Of a stretch of 64,000 nt of DNA, positions 19,938-31,416 are shown piece after piece. A program made the translations under genes and the position numbers. Positions within the stretch are counted from its first letter, which is position 1. Each line of letters starts with the position of its first letter. Source of the stretch: Azonexus sp. R2A61 (GTDB lineage Bacteria > Pseudomonadota > Gammaproteobacteria > Burkholderiales > Rhodocyclaceae); assembly GCF_021401135.1 (NCBI RefSeq), contig NZ_JACBFO010000002.1, positions 682,001 through 746,000 on the forward strand, written 5' to 3'. The notes under the pieces were generated by a model. The model was not told the DNA's origin. It made no database searches and saw only the letters and a list, made by a program, of their open reading frames with translations.

Positions 19938-20702
19938 ATGAACGATCTGCTGTTCACCCTCTCTCCCCTCGAACATCCGCTGCGCTTTGCGCTGGCCTTC
20001 GCCACCCTGGTGCTCGCCTACGGCGTGTTCACACTGGTCGGCTTCGGCTCGGGGCTGATCGCCGGCGCGCCGCTGGCGCTGGTGATGCCGGTGGCGCGGG
20101 TCATTCCCTTGCTGGCGGTACTCGATTTCGCCGGTTCGGCGACGCGCGGCTGGCAGCATCGGCAACGCGTCGCCTGGTCGGCTTTCCGCCGGCTGCTGCC
20201 GGGCATGCTGGCCGGCCAGGCGCTCGGCGTGCTGCTCCTGGCCCGGCTGCCGTTACGCGCGACGGCGCTGACGCTCGGCTTGTTCGTCGTCTGGCAGGGG
20301 CTGCGCGGCTTGCTCAAGCGGCACGAGCCGGCCGCTCGACCGGCCGGACCGGCACTGCTGCACGGATTGATCGGCGGCATATTCGGCGGCTTGTTCGGCA
20401 GCGGCGGCTTCGTCTACGCCGCCTGGCTGGAACGCAGCCTGCCGTCGCGCGAGGCATTTCGCGCCACGCAGGCGGTGATCGTCGCCCTGTCCACCGGCTG
20501 GCGCATCGTGCTGTGCGCCGGACTCGGCCTGCTCGACGGCGCCCTGCTGCTGACTGCACTGGCCTGCGTGCCGGCCATGCTGATCGGCGTCAAGGGCGGC
20601 CAGCGCATCGATCTGCGGCTCAGCCGCGAGCGCCTGTTCCTGCTGCTCAACGGCCTGCTGGTGGCCAGCGGCGGCGGCCTGCTGCTGCGCCACCTGGCCT
20701 GA
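19938..20702 (+). CDS. TSUP/TauE-SafE family membrane exporter
   Basis: 254 aa from the ATG at 19938. Seven to eight hydrophobic segments, with the duplicated TSUP pattern (GFGSGLIAGAPLALVMP near the start, GLIGGIFGGLFGSGGFVYAAWL in the middle). Family members move sulfite, sulfoacetate or other small anions across the inner membrane. The partner LysR gene is divergent. It ends one base before the convergent response-regulator stop. Substrate cannot be told from sequence. Confidence 0.85.
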   Translation: MNDLLFTLSPLEHPLRFALAFATLVLAYGVFTLVGFGSGLIAGAPLALVMPVARVIPLLAVLDFAGSATRGWQHRQRVAWSAFRRLLPGMLAGQALGVLLLARLPLRATALTLGLFVVWQGLRGLLKRHEPAARPAGPALLHGLIGGIFGGLFGSGGFVYAAWLERSLPSREAFRATQAVIVALSTGWRIVLCAGLGLLDGALLLTALACVPAMLIGVKGGQRIDLRLSRERLFLLLNGLLVASGGGLLLRHLA

Positions 20703-20703
20703 A

Positions 20704-22024
<1,321 letters not shown>

Positions 22025-22032
<8 letters not shown>

Positions 22033-22387
22033 GGCGCACCACCTTGGCGTAGCTCGGCCGGTCCAGTTCGACGGTCTCGACGCTCAGTTGCAATTCCGTG
22101 CCGGACGGCGCGTCGACCGCAGCATTGAGCGCCATCAGCACCAGATCGGACAACATCCGCCGTTCCTCGGACGAGCGCCCCGAGAGCAGACCGATCCGGA
22201 CGTGGATGAAGGCGCGCGCCTTGTCCTCCAGCCCGATGCGGAAATGCGGCGCGGCATAGGCCCGGCTCTTGACGTCGGCCTCGTCGAACAGCCCGCTCTT
22301 CAGCGCGGCGTAATTGACGGCGGTCAGCCAGGCCGCCGGGTCGGCGCCGGCGAGGTTGTCGGTATATTCAAGCGTCAGGTGCGGCAT
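22025..22387 (-). CDS. 5-carboxymethyl-2-hydroxymuconate delta-isomerase family protein
   Basis: 120 aa from ATG 22387 (MPHLTLEYTDNL). The N-terminal Pro after Met is the catalytic base in this tautomerase-fold family (CHMI/HpaF), and the PHLTLEYTDN opening is characteristic. CHMI isomerises a ring-fission product of homoprotocatechuate. No other homoprotocatechuate gene is nearby. The gene overlaps the kinase gene by 20 bases and the regulator by eight, so it sits inside a two-component operon. That is an unusual place for a catabolic enzyme and may mean a different substrate. Confidence 0.85.
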
Positions 22388-24188
22388 GATCGTCTCCGGC
22401 GGTCGGCAGGTCGATGCTGAACACGGCGCCGCCGTCCGGCGCATTATGCGCGCCCAGGGTGCCGCCGTAGCTCTCGACAATGGTCCGCGAGATGGCGAGC
22501 CCGAGGCCCAGCCCCTCGCCGACCGGTTTGGTGGTGTAGAAGGCTTCGAACAGGTGGCCGAGCGCCTCGTCGGCCAGCCCCGGTCCGTGATCGCGGACCT
22601 GCAGCACGACGCGCCCGTCGCTGCGACGCGCAGCGATGTCCAGGCGCGGCGCCGGAAAACCGTGCATCGCGTCGAGACCGTTGCGCAGCAGGTTGACCAG
22701 CACCTGTTCCAGGCGCCCGGCCTCGGCGGTCACCGCCAGCCCGGGTTCGAGATCGCCGACGACGATGCGCGCGTCGAGTTCGCGACGGCGCGGTTCGACG
22801 ATGGTCAGCGCGTGCTCGACCGCGGCGGCCACCGGCACCGGCCCCGGCGTCGGCGCCTCCTTGCGGGCGAAGGCCTTGAGCTGGCGAACGATACGCCCGG
22901 CGCGGGCGACCAGTTCGCTGATCGTCTGCAGGTTTTCGACCGCTTCGGCCTGTCGACCGCGCTCGAGCAGCGCCCGGGCGTTGTCGGCAAAGGTCTGCAG
23001 CGCGGCCAGCGGCTGGTTCAGTTCGTGGCTGATGCCGGCCGACATCTGGCCCAGCGTCGCCAGCTTGCCGGCCTGGACGGCGGCATCGCGCGTTTCGCGC
23101 AGGATCGCTTCGGTGCGTTCGAGGTCGGCGATCTTGTCGGTCAGGTCGGCGGTGCGTTCGGCGATGCGCTGTTCCAGCTCGTCGTAGACCCGACGCAATT
23201 CCTCGCGCCGCCGGGCCCGATGGCGGACATGGGCGGCCAGCCCGAGCAGGAAAGCGGTGGCAAAACCGGCAGCGTTGCCGGCTGCCAGGGCGGTTGCGCG
23301 CAATTCGGTGGTGTCGCGCAACTGCACCACCTGCCAGCCGAGGGAACCGACCGGCCGGCGCTGGATCAGGCGCTCGCGCACCGTCTCGCCGGCCAGTGCG
23401 AAGCGCAGCGGATAAGCCGCTTCGCTCGGCAACGGCCGGTCGGCCAGCAGGGGAATCCGTTGGCCGCCGTACTGTCGCGTCTGCGCGTTGCGTTCGGCCG
23501 CCACGGCATCGAGCGGCGCCAGCGTGCGGTAGCGCAGGCGGCGTTCGGCGGCCAGGAAGACGACGCCGTCGGCATCGGCCAGCAACATGTCGCCGCTGCC
23601 GGCCAGCGCCTGTTCGATGCTGTCCAGGCTGACCTTGAGCACGACGACGCCGAGCACCCGGCCGCCGTCGCGCACCGGGCCGGCGATGAAGTAGCCGGGC
23701 TCGCCGGTAGTCACGCCGACGCCGTAGAAACGGCCCAATCCGCCGTCCAGCGCGTCGCGGAAATACGGCCGGAAAGCGTAGCTGTGCCCGACGAAACCGC
23801 GCGGCAGGCGCCAGTTGCTGGCGGCCAGCGTGACGCCGTCGGCGCCGATCAGGTAGGCGACGGAAACCGCCGCCCCCTGTTGCGCTGCTTCCAGATAGGC
23901 GTTGGCGGCGGCAACCCGACGACCATCGTCGGGATGCCACAGCAGGTCGAGCAGCGACGGATGCAGGGCGAGCAGCCCGGGCAGCGCCTCGTGGCGGGCC
24001 AGCGTTGCCTCCAGCGACAGGGCGAAACCGTCCAGCCGCTGCGCCGCCAGCCCGCGCTCGTGATCGAGCGCGATGCCGAAGGCGATGCGGTAGGCCAGCC
24101 AGCCGGCGAACAGGCACAGCCCGGTGGCGGCGCCGACCAGGACGAACGCATGACGCGCCAGCGACAGGATGCGGTTGAACGGAATCAC
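22368..24188 (-). CDS. DctB-like sensor histidine kinase
   Basis: 606 aa. Membrane segments at about 12-32 and 300-322 bracket a periplasmic double-Cache sensor (FRPYFRDALDGGLGRFYGVG and GYFIAGPV motifs as in C4-dicarboxylate sensors). A coiled-coil linker is followed by HisKA (GQMSAGISHELNQPLAALQTFADNA) and HATPase_c (NLLRNGLDAM, DHGPGL, GEGLGLGLAIS). It is the partner of the sigma-54 regulator at 20704. DctB-type kinases usually sense dicarboxylates or related organic acids. Here no dctA/dctPQM transporter is adjacent; the nearest transporter is the NitT/TauT-type ABC system 32 bases upstream. Confidence 0.92.
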   Translation of the reverse strand: MIPFNRILSLARHAFVLVGAATGLCLFAGWLAYRIAFGIALDHERGLAAQRLDGFALSLEATLARHEALPGLLALHPSLLDLLWHPDDGRRVAAANAYLEAAQQGAAVSVAYLIGADGVTLAASNWRLPRGFVGHSYAFRPYFRDALDGGLGRFYGVGVTTGEPGYFIAGPVRDGGRVLGVVVLKVSLDSIEQALAGSGDMLLADADGVVFLAAERRLRYRTLAPLDAVAAERNAQTRQYGGQRIPLLADRPLPSEAAYPLRFALAGETVRERLIQRRPVGSLGWQVVQLRDTTELRATALAAGNAAGFATAFLLGLAAHVRHRARRREELRRVYDELEQRIAERTADLTDKIADLERTEAILRETRDAAVQAGKLATLGQMSAGISHELNQPLAALQTFADNARALLERGRQAEAVENLQTISELVARAGRIVRQLKAFARKEAPTPGPVPVAAAVEHALTIVEPRRRELDARIVVGDLEPGLAVTAEAGRLEQVLVNLLRNGLDAMHGFPAPRLDIAARRSDGRVVLQVRDHGPGLADEALGHLFEAFYTTKPVGEGLGLGLAISRTIVESYGGTLGAHNAPDGGAVFSIDLPTAGDDHAAPDA

Positions 24189-24219
24189 GCCGCCATCCTA
24201 CCGATTTTGCCGGTTTTTC

Positions 24220-25014
24220 TCAGTCGACCGCAGCCAGCTTCAGTTCGGCATCGGCATGGCGTTGCTGCTCTTCCATGACCAGCCGGCCGAGCTCGCGTTT
24301 GAGGTCGTTGAAATCGGCCGACGACGGATCGCGCGGCCGCGGCATGTCCACCTTCTGGTCGCGCTTGACCGTACCCGGCCGGTAGGTCATGACGATGATC
24401 CGGTCGGCCAGGTAGATCGATTCCTCGATCGAGTGGGTGACGAACAGGATGGTCTTGCCGAGCTTTTCCCAGATGCGCAGCAGTTCGTCTTGCAGGTTGC
24501 GCCGGGTCAGCGCATCGAGCGCGCCGAACGGCTCGTCCATCAGCATGATCGGCGAGTCGAGGGCCAGCACGCGGGCGATCGCCACCCGCTGGCGCATGCC
24601 GCCGGACAGATCCTTCGGGAAGCGGTCGCGGAAATCCTTCAGGTGCAGCAGGTCGAGCAGCTGGTTCACCGTCAGGTCGATCTCGGCCTTGTCCTTTTTC
24701 TGGATCTCCAGGCCGAAAGCGATGTTCTGCGCCACCGTCATCCACGGAAACAGCGCGTACTCCTGGAACACCATGCCGCGATCCGGACCGGGCGCCAGGA
24801 TGGTCTTGCGCTCAATCAGGATCTCGCCGGCCGATGGCGGCTGGAAACCGGCCACCGCGTTGAGCAGCGTGGACTTGCCGCAACCCGAGGGGCCGAGCAG
24901 ACAGACGAATTCACCCGGCTGGATGCCGAGGTTGATGTCCTTGAGGGCGACCACGTCGCCGCCCGGCGTCTTGAACACCTTGTGGACGTTGTTGATCAGG
25001 ATGGGGCTGCTCAT
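24220..25014 (-). CDS. ABC transporter ATP-binding protein, nitrate/sulfonate/taurine type
   Basis: 264 aa. Walker A LGPSGCGKST, signature LSGGMRQRVAIARVLAL, Walker B IMLMDEPFGALD and the switch His in LFVTHSIEESIYLADR. It is the cytoplasmic ATPase of a NitT/TauT-type importer, with the permease one base upstream and the binding protein next. The recurrent GTCGACCGCA motif overlaps the 3' end. Substrate class is shared with nitrate, taurine, aliphatic sulfonate and pyrimidine-precursor importers and cannot be narrowed here. Confidence 0.93.
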   Translation of the reverse strand: MSSPILINNVHKVFKTPGGDVVALKDINLGIQPGEFVCLLGPSGCGKSTLLNAVAGFQPPSAGEILIERKTILAPGPDRGMVFQEYALFPWMTVAQNIAFGLEIQKKDKAEIDLTVNQLLDLLHLKDFRDRFPKDLSGGMRQRVAIARVLALDSPIMLMDEPFGALDALTRRNLQDELLRIWEKLGKTILFVTHSIEESIYLADRIIVMTYRPGTVKRDQKVDMPRPRDPSSADFNDLKRELGRLVMEEQQRHADAELKLAAVD

Positions 25015-25015
25015 G

Positions 25016-25828
25016 TCAGTGCTCCAGGCCGCGGTGCCAGCGCAGCAGGTGGTTGTTCAGGCGGCTGACCGCGGTGTCGATGGCCAGGCCGAGCAGGCCG
25101 ATGGTGATCATGCCGGCGATGATCTTGTCGGACCACATGAATTCGCGCGCTTCGAGGATTCTGAAGCCGAGACCGTCGTTGACCGCAATCATTTCGGAAA
25201 CGATCACCACGATGAAGGCGGTACCGATGCCGATCCGCACGCCGGCCAGGATGTACGGCGTGGCGGCCGGCAGCATGACGCGGGTGAACATCGACCAGGC
25301 GCCGACCCCGAGGTTCTTCGCCGCACGGATGTAGATGCCGTCCACCTGCCGCACGCCGGCGATGGTGTTCATCAGCACCGGGAAGAAGGCGCCGATGGCG
25401 ATCAGGAAGAAGGATGGCGGATTGCCCAGGCCGAACCACAGGATCGCCAGCGGAATGTAGGCGATCGGCGGAATCGGCCGCAGGATCTGGACCAGCGGGT
25501 TGAACAGCGTGTACATGCGGGCGTTGGCCCCCATCAGCAAGCCGAGCGGCAGGGCCAGCCCGGCGCCGATCAGGAAGCCGACCACCACGCGATACAGGCT
25601 GGACCAGGTATCGTGCGGCAGTTCGCCCGACAGCGCCCAGGCCAGCCAGGACTGGCCGGCCTCCTGCGGCTGGGCCGGCAGCAGGTAATGCCACCATTTG
25701 ATCGCCACCGCCGAGGGCGCCGGCAAGACCACTTCCGAGAACAGGCCGGCCCGCGAACAGGCCTCCCAGACGATCAGCACCAGCACCGGTACCAGCGTGC
25801 CCTGCGCGAAGGATTGCAGTTTCTTCAT
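25016..25828 (-). CDS. ABC transporter permease, NitT/TauT type
   Basis: 270 aa with about six membrane segments and the BPD_transp_1 EAA-type loop (MNTIAGVRQVDGIYIRAAKNLG). N-terminal segment at about 10-30. It forms the inner-membrane channel for the importer with the ATPase (one base downstream) and the binding protein (seven bases upstream). Normal length for the SsuC/TauC/NrtB group. Confidence 0.92.
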   Translation of the reverse strand: MKKLQSFAQGTLVPVLVLIVWEACSRAGLFSEVVLPAPSAVAIKWWHYLLPAQPQEAGQSWLAWALSGELPHDTWSSLYRVVVGFLIGAGLALPLGLLMGANARMYTLFNPLVQILRPIPPIAYIPLAILWFGLGNPPSFFLIAIGAFFPVLMNTIAGVRQVDGIYIRAAKNLGVGAWSMFTRVMLPAATPYILAGVRIGIGTAFIVVIVSEMIAVNDGLGFRILEAREFMWSDKIIAGMITIGLLGLAIDTAVSRLNNHLLRWHRGLEH

Positions 25829-25835
25829 GCCGGCC

Positions 25836-26810
25836 TCACTTGACCTTCAGATCGGCCTTGGCCTTCTGCAGCAGATCGAGCTTGACCCACTCGGCCGCCT
25901 TCGGCGGCTTGGCCATGCGACCGACGCCGTACTTGTTCATGTACTCGGTGGAGATGTCGATGTGTTCGGGCGACACGTCGTAGGTGTAGTCGGCATTGTC
26001 CATCGCATCGCGGAAATCCTGCGACGAAATCTGCCCCTTGAACATCTGCTCGCGCACGTACTTCTCGGCCAGCGCCATGTCCTTGTTGAACAGCGCCGTA
26101 CTCTCGACGAAGCACTTCATCAGCCGTTGCGCGACGTCCTTCTTCTCGTTGTACATCTTCTCGGTCATCACCAAGAGGCGCACCGGCTCGCCCATCCGGG
26201 TGTTGTACGGCTTCATGATCTCGACGCCGAACTTCTTGTTGATCGCCTGCGAGGATTGCGGCTCGGACTGGCACATCGCATCGATCTGCTTGGCGGCCAG
26301 CGCCTGGTTCAGGTCGGCAAAGGCCAGGAAGACGATCTGCACGTCCTTGCCCGGCTTGTCGGACCAGGTCAGCCCGGCCTGTTCGAGCTCGGCATAGAGC
26401 AGCAGTTCGTGGGCGCCGCCGCGGGTGACGCCGACCTTCTTGCCCTTCAGGCCCTGGATGTCCTTGATGCCGGTATCGATGCCGGCGACCAGCCGGGCGC
26501 CGCCCTTGGCGAAGCCGGCCACGGTGTAGATCGGCACGCCGTTGGCACGGCCCGAGATGGCGCCGTCGGAAGCCAGCGCGGCGATGTCGATCTCGCCGGC
26601 GACGATCGCCGGCATGATGTCCGGGCCCTTCGGGAACATGCGTTCCTCGACCTTCAGGTTGTACTTGCCGCAGTATTCCTTCATGTAGGAGACAGCGCCG
26701 TAGTGCGCAAACTTCAGGTTGCCGAGGCGGACGACGTCCGGCGTCTGGGCGACGGCGGCGGTCGAACAGATGGCCAGCGCGGCCAGCGAAAGACGGATGA
26801 TCTGTTTCAT
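25836..26810 (-). CDS. ABC transporter substrate-binding protein, NitT/TauT type
   Basis: 324 aa from ATG 26810, preceded by GGAGGAGTC. Signal peptide at about 1-22 (LSLAALAICSTAAVA). The mature protein has the NMT1/SsuA-like two-domain pattern (GPDIMPAIVAGEIDIAAL; LKGKKVGVTRGGAHELLL). First gene of the three-gene importer operon. It probably binds a small organic acid or sulfonate in the periplasm; the identity of the ligand is not readable. Confidence 0.9.
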   Translation of the reverse strand: MKQIIRLSLAALAICSTAAVAQTPDVVRLGNLKFAHYGAVSYMKEYCGKYNLKVEERMFPKGPDIMPAIVAGEIDIAALASDGAISGRANGVPIYTVAGFAKGGARLVAGIDTGIKDIQGLKGKKVGVTRGGAHELLLYAELEQAGLTWSDKPGKDVQIVFLAFADLNQALAAKQIDAMCQSEPQSSQAINKKFGVEIMKPYNTRMGEPVRLLVMTEKMYNEKKDVAQRLMKCFVESTALFNKDMALAEKYVREQMFKGQISSQDFRDAMDNADYTYDVSPEHIDISTEYMNKYGVGRMAKPPKAAEWVKLDLLQKAKADLKVK

Positions 26811-27125
26811 GAATGACTCCTCCAGTTGTTGTCGCGGACCGCGAAGTGCGGCCTCGGCCAATGAATTGCAGGAGGCGTGCCATCCCGGACAAATCTCCAA
26901 ACCGTTGATTCAATTAACGAATAGTCGCGACACCGGCCACGACGCATGCGGCTTTCCGGAATCCGGCGGAACCCTCGTGCGAAAACCCGCACAGGGGTTC
27001 CATCGAAAAAGCGAAATATTTCTGCAAAAAAACGGAACTTATTACCGGAGAAACCGCCAAAGCGGCCGCCTGGACTGCGTCTACGCGCCGCCGGGCGAGC
27101 ATTTCAACCAACGGGGAACGGGTTC
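26811..27125. promoter_or_regulatory. Divergent intergenic region between the ABC importer and ccoN
   Basis: About 315 bases without a supported gene. It must carry promoters in both directions. TTGATTCAATTAAC at 26905-26918 matches one half of an FNR box (TTGAT-N4-ATCAA) but not the other, so control by FNR/Anr is only a possibility. An in-frame extension of ccoN through this region is not protein-like. Confidence 0.4.
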
Positions 27126-28547
27126 ATGGCACAAGCAACAACCTATAACGACAAGGTCGTCCGGCAATTCGCCGTGATGACCGTCATCTGGGGCATCGTC
27201 GGCATGCTGGTCGGCGTCGTCATCGCGGCACAGCTGGTCTGGCCGGAGTTGAACGTAGCGCCCTACTTCCATTTCGGACGACTGCGTCCGTTGCATACCA
27301 ACGCAGTGATCTTCGCTTTCGGCGGCTGTGCGCTGTTCGCCACGTCGTACTACGTCGTCCAGCGCACCTGTCATGCGCGCCTGTGGGGCGGCCCGCTGAT
27401 CCCACTGACCTTCTGGGGCTGGCAGCTGGTCATCGTGCTGGCGGCGATCACGCTGCCGCTGGGCATCACCACCAGCAAGGAATACGCTGAACTGGAATGG
27501 CCGATCGACCTGTTGATCGCGGTCGTCTGGGTCGCCTACGCGGTGGTCTTCTTCGGCACCATCGCCAAGCGCCAGGTCTCGCACATCTACGTCGCCAACT
27601 GGTTCTACGGCGCCTTCATCATCGCCGTCGCGCTGCTGCACATCGTCAACAGCATGGAAACGCCGGTATCGCTGACCAAGTCCTACTCGATGTACGCCGG
27701 CGCCCAGGATGCGATGGTGCAGTGGTGGTACGGCCACAACGCGGTCGGCTTCTTCCTGACCGCCGGCTTCCTCGGCATGATGTACTACTTCGTGCCCAAG
27801 CAGGCCGGCCGGCCGGTCTATTCGTACCGGCTGTCGATCGTGCACTTCTGGGCGCTGATCTTCACCTACATGTGGGCCGGCCCGCACCACCTGCACTACA
27901 CCGCGCTGCCGGACTGGACGCAATCGGTCGGCATGGTCTTCTCGGTGATCCTGCTGGCACCGTCGTGGGGCGGCATGATCAACGGCATCATGACCCTGTC
28001 GGGCGCCTGGCACAAACTGCGCACCGACCCGATCCTGAAGTTCCTGGTCACCTCGCTGTCGTTCTACGGCATGTCCACCTTCGAAGGTCCGATGATGGCG
28101 ATCAAGTCGGTCAACGCGCTGTCGCACTACACCGACTGGACCATCGGCCACGTCCACTCCGGCGCCCTCGGCTGGGTCGCGATGGTGTCGATCGGCTCGA
28201 TCTACTTCCTGTTGCCGCGCCTGTTCGGCCGCAAGGAAATGTACTCGCCGGAACTGGTCACCATCCACTTCTGGATGGCCACCATTGGCACCGTGCTGTA
28301 CATCGCCTCGATGTGGATTTCCGGCGTCATGCAGGGCCTGATGTGGCGTGCGATCAACGCCGACGGCTCGCTGGCCTATGCCTTCGTCGAAGGCGTCAAG
28401 GGCTCCTACCCGTTCTGGGCGGTGCGCTGGCTGGGCGGCGTGTTCTTCCTGTCCGGCATGATCCTGATGGCGTACAACATGTTCCGTACCATCGCCGTCG
28501 GCAAGACCGACGCGGTACCGGTGCTTGCGCCGGCCGGCCACCACTGA
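27126..28547 (+). CDS. ccoN: cbb3-type cytochrome c oxidase catalytic subunit CcoN
   Basis: 473 aa from ATG 27126, a normal CcoN length, with twelve hydrophobic segments. The low-spin haem ligand region ([20 protein letters not shown]) and the CuB region ([41 protein letters not shown]) are both intact, as is the HVHSGALGW haem-ligand helix. It is the haem-copper subunit that reduces oxygen at very low concentration. Unusually no ccoO or ccoP follows: only a ccoQ-like gene and then a superoxide dismutase. It therefore looks like an orphan CcoN isoform that would borrow CcoO and CcoP from a full operon elsewhere. Confidence 0.95.
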   Translation: MAQATTYNDKVVRQFAVMTVIWGIVGMLVGVVIAAQLVWPELNVAPYFHFGRLRPLHTNAVIFAFGGCALFATSYYVVQRTCHARLWGGPLIPLTFWGWQLVIVLAAITLPLGITTSKEYAELEWPIDLLIAVVWVAYAVVFFGTIAKRQVSHIYVANWFYGAFIIAVALLHIVNSMETPVSLTKSYSMYAGAQDAMVQWWYGHNAVGFFLTAGFLGMMYYFVPKQAGRPVYSYRLSIVHFWALIFTYMWAGPHHLHYTALPDWTQSVGMVFSVILLAPSWGGMINGIMTLSGAWHKLRTDPILKFLVTSLSFYGMSTFEGPMMAIKSVNALSHYTDWTIGHVHSGALGWVAMVSIGSIYFLLPRLFGRKEMYSPELVTIHFWMATIGTVLYIASMWISGVMQGLMWRAINADGSLAYAFVEGVKGSYPFWAVRWLGGVFFLSGMILMAYNMFRTIAVGKTDAVPVLAPAGHH

Positions 28548-28555
28548 GGCGCCTC

Positions 28556-28735
28556 ATGGATTTCACGTTGATCGCCCAGATCCATACCGTCGCGGCCTTC
28601 TTCGGATTCCTGTCGATCTGCGCCTGGGCCTTCGGCCAGGCGCCGAAGCAGGCCTTCGCGGAAGCCGAGCAACTGCCTTTCACCGACCCGGAAGCCGAGG
28701 CGGAAAAGCGCAAGGCCCTGCTGCTCGGCCGCTGA
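28556..28735 (+). CDS. ccoQ: CcoQ/FixQ-like small membrane subunit
   Basis: 59 aa (MDFTLIAQIHTVAAFFGFLS...). One membrane helix (about 5-27) followed by a short charged tail with FTDPEAEAEKRK, the pattern of CcoQ (cytochrome oxidase subunit IV/FixQ), which stabilises the cbb3 complex. It begins eight bases after ccoN. This gene is short and easily missed. The DPE-type tail supports real coding. Confidence 0.85.
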   Translation: MDFTLIAQIHTVAAFFGFLSICAWAFGQAPKQAFAEAEQLPFTDPEAEAEKRKALLLGR

Positions 28736-28868
28736 ACCGTCACGTCGGGGTGGCCGCCGGGCCGCCTCGACACAACAGCCGCCGGACGGCATTCCATGGG
28801 TATAGAATTCCCGGACCCGGCACACCGCCGGGCTCGAACAAGATGAATTCACCAAAGGAGCCTCCGAC

Positions 28869-29576
<708 letters not shown>

Positions 29577-29598
29577 GGGACGCCAGCCACCGGGGCCG

Positions 29599-29622
29599 GG
29601 GCCGCGACATGCGGCCCTTTTT
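29599..29622 (+). terminator. Rho-independent terminator after the superoxide dismutase gene
   Basis: Stem GGGCCGC (29599-29605) with GCGGCCC (29611-29617), five-base loop, then TTTTTC. Lies 23 bases after the stop codon, just before the convergent LysR gene. Confidence 0.85.
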
Positions 29623-29626
29623 CATT

Positions 29627-30508
29627 TCAGCCGCCGAGGCGTGCCGCCAGATAGTCCATCAGCACGCGCACCCGGTGCGGCACCTGCCGGTTGCCCGGCA
29701 GCATCGCATAGATGCCCAGTTCCGGTTGGGCAAACTCGGCCAGCACCTCGACCAGTCTTCCATCGGCAAGATAGGCATCGACCAGGAAATCCGGGTGGCT
29801 GGTCACCCCCAGCCCGCGCGCGGCGGCATCGAGCAGCACGTCGCCGTTGTTGGCGGTCAGCCGGCTGTGCACGTGTACGGCCTGCGACTGGCCGGCCACG
29901 TCGAACAGCAGTGTCGCCGGCCCGGACAGCGTGTAACCCAGGTATTCATGGTGCGTCAGATCGGCCGGCTTCTGCGGTCGACCGTGGCGGGCGAGATATT
30001 CCGGCGCCGCCACCACTTTCAGCCGAGCCGCCCCCAGCCTGCGTGCGACGTCGCCCGGCGCCAGCTGACGGGTGATGCGCAGCGACAGGTCGATACCTTC
30101 CTCGATCAGGTTCTGCCGGCGATCGCTGTAATCCATGTCGAGCGCGACCTCCGGGTAATCGCGGGCGAAATCGAGCAACAGCGGCGCCGCCCGTTTCAGG
30201 CCGAAGCTGAGCGGCAGGCTGATGCGGATGTTGCCGCGCGGCGTCTGCCGTTCGGCGGCGATATCGGTCTCGGCCGCCTCGACCAGGTTGAGGATGACCC
30301 GGCATTTTTCCAGATAGCCGGTACCGGCCGAGGTCAGCGTCAGCCGGCGCGTCGAACGCGCCATCAACTGGCAGCCGAGGTGCTGCTCCAGCGCGGCGAC
30401 CTGCCGCGTCACCACCGAGCGGGCGACGCCCATCTGCTGGGCGACGGCGGAAAAACTACCGAGTTCGGCAACACGCACGAAGATGCGCATGGCGTCCAGT
30501 CTGTCCAT
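29627..30508 (-). CDS. LysR family transcriptional regulator
   Basis: 293 aa from ATG 30508 (MDRLDAMRIFVRVAELGSF). Helix-turn-helix at about 1-60 (SAVAQQMGVARSVVTRQVAALE), then effector domain with the SGPATLLF-type dimer region. It belongs to the CrgA/PA-type group of LysR proteins with the 'MDRLDAM' opening. It is divergent from the dioxygenase/cytochrome b561/YceI genes, so those are its likely targets. Many close relatives sit next to such dioxygenase or quinone-related genes. Confidence 0.9.
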   Translation of the reverse strand: MDRLDAMRIFVRVAELGSFSAVAQQMGVARSVVTRQVAALEQHLGCQLMARSTRRLTLTSAGTGYLEKCRVILNLVEAAETDIAAERQTPRGNIRISLPLSFGLKRAAPLLLDFARDYPEVALDMDYSDRRQNLIEEGIDLSLRITRQLAPGDVARRLGAARLKVVAAPEYLARHGRPQKPADLTHHEYLGYTLSGPATLLFDVAGQSQAVHVHSRLTANNGDVLLDAAARGLGVTSHPDFLVDAYLADGRLVEVLAEFAQPELGIYAMLPGNRQVPHRVRVLMDYLAARLGG

Positions 30509-30613
30509 ATTGTTGTCATTAAAGCAACAGTAATTTGCATATTGTGACCTATTTCGCAGCAATCAAAGCACTTAAAGTACGTCCAACGCAATAACGCCAA
30601 CCCGGCCATCATC

Positions 30614-31405
30614 ATGAACCTGCTGCCCAGCCTCTTCGTTCCGCACGGTGCCCCGACCTTCTCGCTACGCCCCGGCGCTGCCGGCGCCGCGCTGCGCCGC
30701 GAAGCCGACAGCCTGCCGCGACCGCGTGCCGTGATCATCGCCAGCCCGCACTGGGACAGCGCCGTCCCCACCGTCGGCAGCGCCCGCCAGCTGGAAACCA
30801 TCCACGACTTCTGGGGCTTCCCGGACGAGTTGTACGCCATCCGCTACCCGGCGACCGGCTGCCCGGAGGCCGCCGCCGAAGTCATCGCCGCGATCAGCGC
30901 CGCCGGTCTGCCGGTCGCGCGCGACGAGCAGCGCGGCCTCGATCACGGTGCCTGGGTGCCGCTGCGCCTGATGTATCCCGACGCCGATGTGCCGGTCGTA
31001 CCGATTTCGGTCGCCAGCCGCGGTGGACCGCAGCTGGCCTGGGACATCGGTCGCGCGCTGGCCCCGCTGCGCGAACGCGGCTTTTTGATCGTCGGCTCCG
31101 GCAGCATCACGCACAACCTGCGCGACTTTCAGCAGGCCTGGCGCAACGGCGGCCAGACACCGGACTACATCCGCGTCTTTGCCGACTGGCTGAACGACCG
31201 GGCGCTGGCCGGCGACCACGCGGCACTGCTCGACTACCGCCGGCAGGCGCCGCACGCCGCCCAGGCCCATCCCAGCGAGGAACACCTGCTGCCCTTCCAC
31301 TTCGCGCTCGGCGCCGGCGGCGAAAACGCCCGCGCCGTCCGCTTCCACGCCGGCATCGACGACTACGTGATCGCGATGGACGGTTACCGCTTTTTACCGC
31401 AATGA
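30614..31405 (+). CDS. ygiD: 4,5-DOPA-extradiol-dioxygenase-like protein (LigB superfamily)
   Basis: 263 aa. Opens with LPSLFVPHGAPTFSLRPG, typical of YgiD/DODA; the metal-binding His in VPHGAP, the SPHWDS motif, RGLDHGAWVPL and a SGSITHNL motif are all present. Family enzymes open catechol rings with a non-haem metal; the bacterial substrate is generally unknown. First gene of a plus-strand run that continues with cytochrome b561 (overlapping in ATGA) and two YceI genes, divergent from a LysR gene. Confidence 0.9.
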   Translation: MNLLPSLFVPHGAPTFSLRPGAAGAALRREADSLPRPRAVIIASPHWDSAVPTVGSARQLETIHDFWGFPDELYAIRYPATGCPEAAAEVIAAISAAGLPVARDEQRGLDHGAWVPLRLMYPDADVPVVPISVASRGGPQLAWDIGRALAPLRERGFLIVGSGSITHNLRDFQQAWRNGGQTPDYIRVFADWLNDRALAGDHAALLDYRRQAPHAAQAHPSEEHLLPFHFALGAGGENARAVRFHAGIDDYVIAMDGYRFLPQ

Positions 31406-31416
31406 GGAGGTCGACC

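Noticed and set aside
26905-26918. A possible FNR box before ccoN
   Set aside because: Only one half matches TTGAT-N4-ATCAA, and it lies over 200 bases from the start codon. Not listed as a separate site.
26946-27125. An in-frame 60-codon N-terminal extension of ccoN
   Set aside because: Basic, non-conserved sequence without membrane character. The ATG at 27126 gives the normal CcoN length.
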